Below are positions 5,638 to 7,434 of a stretch of DNA of 7,434 nt, piece after piece. This DNA comes from an uncultured Holophagales bacterium (GTDB lineage Bacteria; Acidobacteriota; Thermoanaerobaculia; UBA5066). The translations under genes were made by a program, and so were the position numbers. The stretch lies in assembly GCA_937864895.1 (NCBI GenBank), contig CALMDF010000546.1:1-7434 (forward strand), written 5' to 3'. Below the pieces are notes generated by a model. It had not been told where the DNA came from and ran no database searches. It was given only the letters and a program-made list of their open reading frames with translations. The stretch's first letter is position 1; each line of letters begins with the position of its first letter.

Positions 5638-7278
5638 GTGCCGCTCCGGCGCATCGAGATAGAAGGCTTCCGCGGGATCCGGCGCATGGCGCTGGACCTC
5701 GAGGGAACGACCGCGCTCATCGGCGAGAACTCCTGCGGGAAGACGAGCGTCCTCGACGCGCTCGAGCTCGCGTTCGGGCACCGCGGAGACCTCCCGCGAT
5801 TCGGTCCGCTCGACTTCCACATGCCTCCCGGCCCGGGCGCCGTGCCCGTCGAGAGGATCGTGCTCCGTCTCTCCTTCCTCGAGGAGGGCGGGCGCGAGAC
5901 CGTGGCCGAGGTCTCCGCATCGCGAACGGTCGACGGCTCGCCCGCCCCGGCCGTCGCACGGCTCCTCGACCGCGATGGGCACGATCTCCACCCCGACGAC
6001 CCCGCCGCTTTCGAGGCCTTCCGCCGGCGGCACCCCGTCCTGCGCGCCCGTTTCGGACGCCCGGCCCGCCCCGCCCCGCCCGAGGTCCCCCTCCAGCCCC
6101 CCCCCGATCTCGGGGACTTCGGGCCCGCCGCGTCGCCCGAGGGCGAGGTGACGAGAAAGCTCCGGCGCACCGTCGAGAGCGCCTACCGCCGGTTTTCCGG
6201 CTCCTGGCGCCCGCACCCCGACGAGCTCCGGGAGCCGATCGAGGCGGCCCGCGCCCTCGCCGAGCGGTGGAGCGAGCGGCTCATGCTCCCCTCCCGGCCC
6301 GGCAGCGCCGCCCAGATCCTGGCCGAGACTCCCGTCGCTCTCGGCGCGACGGACGCTCTTCGCGTCGAGGCGCGCGAGGGGACCGGCATGCAGAGCCTCG
6401 CCCTCCTGATGCTCCTCGGCGCCCTCCTAGAGGCCGAGAATGGAACGCCCGTGGAGTCCGGCGCGGAGCAGCTCGTCCTCATCGAGGAGGCCGAGGCCCA
6501 TCTCCACCCGATCCTCGCCGCGCGCGTCTTCCGGCTCATCGACCGGATTCCCGGGCAGAAGGTCCTCACCACGAATTCGGGGGACCTCCTCGCCTCCGTG
6601 CCGCTCCACGCGCTTCGTCGTCTCGTGAGGAGCACGGGCGGCGTCGAGGTCCACGCCGTCCGGGGCGACGCCCTCACGGTCGACGAGATGAGGCGCGTGG
6701 GCTACCACATCCGCCTCAACCGGGCGTCCTCCGTCTTCGCGCGTTGCTGGCTCCTCGTCGAGGGGGAGACGGAATCCTGGCTCCTGCCCGAGGTGGCGCG
6801 GCTCCTCGGCGAGGACTTCCCCGCCGAGGGGATCCGCTGCGTCGAGTTCGCGCAGTGCGGGATCGCGCCGATCCTCAAGATGGCCCGCGGACTCGGGATC
6901 GAGTGGCACCTCCTCGCCGACGGCGACGAGGCCGGGCGGCACTACGTCCGCGTGGCCCGCTCCTTCCTCGCGGGCGAGCCGGATCGCGAGCGCGTCACCG
7001 GGTTCCGGGCGCGCGACGTGGAGCACTACCTCTGGGCGTCCGGGTTCGCCCACGTCTACCGGAGGGCCGCGGGGGCGGGCACGGGGCTCCCCTCCCTTTT
7101 CGGGCGGAGGCGCATACCCGCGACCACGATCATCGACCGCGCGTTGAAGGCGCACGGCAAGCCCCGGATGGCGCTCGAGGCCGCCGAGGCGATGGCCGCT
7201 CCCGGCTCGCCCGGCGTTCCGGGGGTGCTCGCCTCGGTCGTCGAGAAGGTCGTCCGGCTGGCGCGCTTCGGGGTCTGA
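5638..7278 (+). CDS. OLD-family ATP-dependent endonuclease, YbjD-like (AAA ATPase + TOPRIM)
   Basis: A 546-residue protein of ABC/SMC-like ATPase plus TOPRIM architecture, expected to bind ATP and nick or cut DNA with divalent metal. It opens with LRRIEIEGFRGIRRMALDL, the usual OLD/RecF-type first strands. Walker A is GENSCGKT (29-36), the signature-like segment EGTGMQSLALL (247-257), and Walker B LVLIEEAEAHLHP (279-291) with Glu283/284. The post-Walker-B segment is TTNSGDLL (311-318), with Asn where many ABC ATPases have His. The TOPRIM domain has VEGETES (374-380, Glu375), ADGDEAG (427-433, Asp428 and Asp430) and RDVEHYLW (459-466). From memory, the stretch HIRLNRASSVFARCWLLVEG and those that follow match E. 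coli YbjD (about 550 residues) closely, including Asn in TTNSG. The GTG at 5638 is supported by GGGGGAG and by the protein starting at the first strand. Residues about 140-170 are a Pro-rich insert. No UvrD-like helicase follows, so this is not a Gabija pair. Repair or phage defence are both possible roles. Confidence 0.92.
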   Translation: MPLRRIEIEGFRGIRRMALDLEGTTALIGENSCGKTSVLDALELAFGHRGDLPRFGPLDFHMPPGPGAVPVERIVLRLSFLEEGGRETVAEVSASRTVDGSPAPAVARLLDRDGHDLHPDDPAAFEAFRRRHPVLRARFGRPARPAPPEVPLQPPPDLGDFGPAASPEGEVTRKLRRTVESAYRRFSGSWRPHPDELREPIEAARALAERWSERLMLPSRPGSAAQILAETPVALGATDALRVEAREGTGMQSLALLMLLGALLEAENGTPVESGAEQLVLIEEAEAHLHPILAARVFRLIDRIPGQKVLTTNSGDLLASVPLHALRRLVRSTGGVEVHAVRGDALTVDEMRRVGYHIRLNRASSVFARCWLLVEGETESWLLPEVARLLGEDFPAEGIRCVEFAQCGIAPILKMARGLGIEWHLLADGDEAGRHYVRVARSFLAGEPDRERVTGFRARDVEHYLWASGFAHVYRRAAGAGTGLPSLFGRRRIPATTIIDRALKAHGKPRMALEAAEAMAAPGSPGVPGVLASVVEKVVRLARFGV

Positions 7279-7320
7279 GGGGCTCGCCCCGCCGGGCCCG
7301 CCCCGGGCGGGGCGAGCCTC
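7279..7320. terminator. Strong bidirectional hairpin between convergent genes
   Basis: GGCTCGCCCCGCC at 7281-7293 pairs perfectly with GGCGGGGCGAGCC at 7306-7318 across a 12-base GC loop. A G-T wobble (7280/7319) and a G-C pair (7279/7320) extend the stem to 15 pairs. It starts directly after the nuclease stop and lies 15 bases past the stop of the convergent gene, the place expected for a shared terminator. Neither strand has a T-run after the stem, so it may act as a transcript-end stabiliser or a non-canonical terminator. Confidence 0.65.
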
Positions 7321-7335
7321 ACGCGGCCCGGAACG

Positions 7336-7434
7336 TCAGTCGCAGGTGTGCCCGGCGGGCGCCCCGTGCGCTGCGCCGTGGGCCTTCGCGCCCTCGGCGT
7401 GGACGGCCTCGACGACCGCCTTCGTGTAGTGCAT
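7336..7434 (-). CDS. C-terminal end of a convergent hypothetical gene (partial)
   Basis: Reading the minus strand from the right edge gives 32 residues and a TGA at 7338-7336. The peptide starts MHYTKAVVEAVHAEG and ends in GAPAGHTCD. Nearly all third positions are G or C, as in the confident genes of this window, and the stop sits just before the shared hairpin, so this looks like true coding sequence. The first codon at the edge is ATG, but a 32-residue complete protein is unlikely and no upstream sequence is available to show a ribosome site, so it is probably the tail of a longer gene. The Ala/His/Gly-rich end with a Cys two residues from the terminus is not diagnostic, and I do not recognise the family. 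Confidence 0.5.
   Translation of the reverse strand: MHYTKAVVEAVHAEGAKAHGAAHGAPAGHTCD

Noticed and set aside
4163..6216. Long minus-strand open frames opposite the kinase end, GNAT-AHSA1 and nuclease genes
   Set aside because: Same shadow composition, no family signature, and the plus strand has well-supported proteins throughout.
5638..7278. Gabija-type (GajA/GajB) defence pair
   Set aside because: The nuclease is YbjD-like, and the next gene is convergent and ends 57 bases away; no UvrD/GajB-like helicase is present.

Overview
The window is uniformly very GC-rich (roughly 70% by eye). Nearly every third codon position is G or C, and GTG and TTG starts are common. A large one-TM Ser/Thr kinase with the catalytic-loop variant HRDLSPNN, a livJ-type binding protein and short, promoter-bearing gaps suggest a soil- or sediment-type bacterium such as Acidobacteriota (Thermoanaerobaculia-like) or Myxococcota. 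That placement is an inference from style, because no rRNA or marker gene is present. I see no tRNA, rRNA, CRISPR array, insertion sequence, integrase or prophage gene.

Layout, left to right. (1) The left edge cuts a branched-chain-amino-acid-type ABC substrate-binding protein, lacking only its first residues; no permease or ATPase gene follows it. (2) A 168-base gap holds a perfect GC hairpin and a -10-like box. (3) An extended/atypical SDR (NAD-dependent epimerase family) overlaps a VOC (glyoxalase-fold) gene by a GTGA start/stop junction, so the two form a translationally coupled pair. (4) A 145-base gap carries another -10-like box. (5) A 634-residue transmembrane Ser/Thr kinase is followed 14 bases later by a single frame that fuses a complete GNAT acetyltransferase to a complete AHSA1-type SRPBCC domain, probably an operon. 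(6) A 53-base gap with a third -10-like box precedes an OLD-family ATPase/TOPRIM nuclease that closely resembles E. coli YbjD along its whole length. (7) A strong 13-bp hairpin separates this gene from the 3' end of a convergent gene cut by the right edge.

How the genes work together: the SDR/VOC pair and the kinase/GNAT-AHSA1 pair look like two small transcription units and the nuclease like a third. I see no evidence that all of them form one pathway, and no clear new multi-gene defence or biosynthetic system. The most interesting points are the GNAT-AHSA1 fusion with an internal Shine-Dalgarno-like site, the residue exchange in the kinase active site together with an unrecognised extracytoplasmic domain, the stand-alone YbjD-like nuclease, and a shared -10-like motif before three genes. 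Long open frames on the opposite strand and in other frames are judged to be high-GC shadows.
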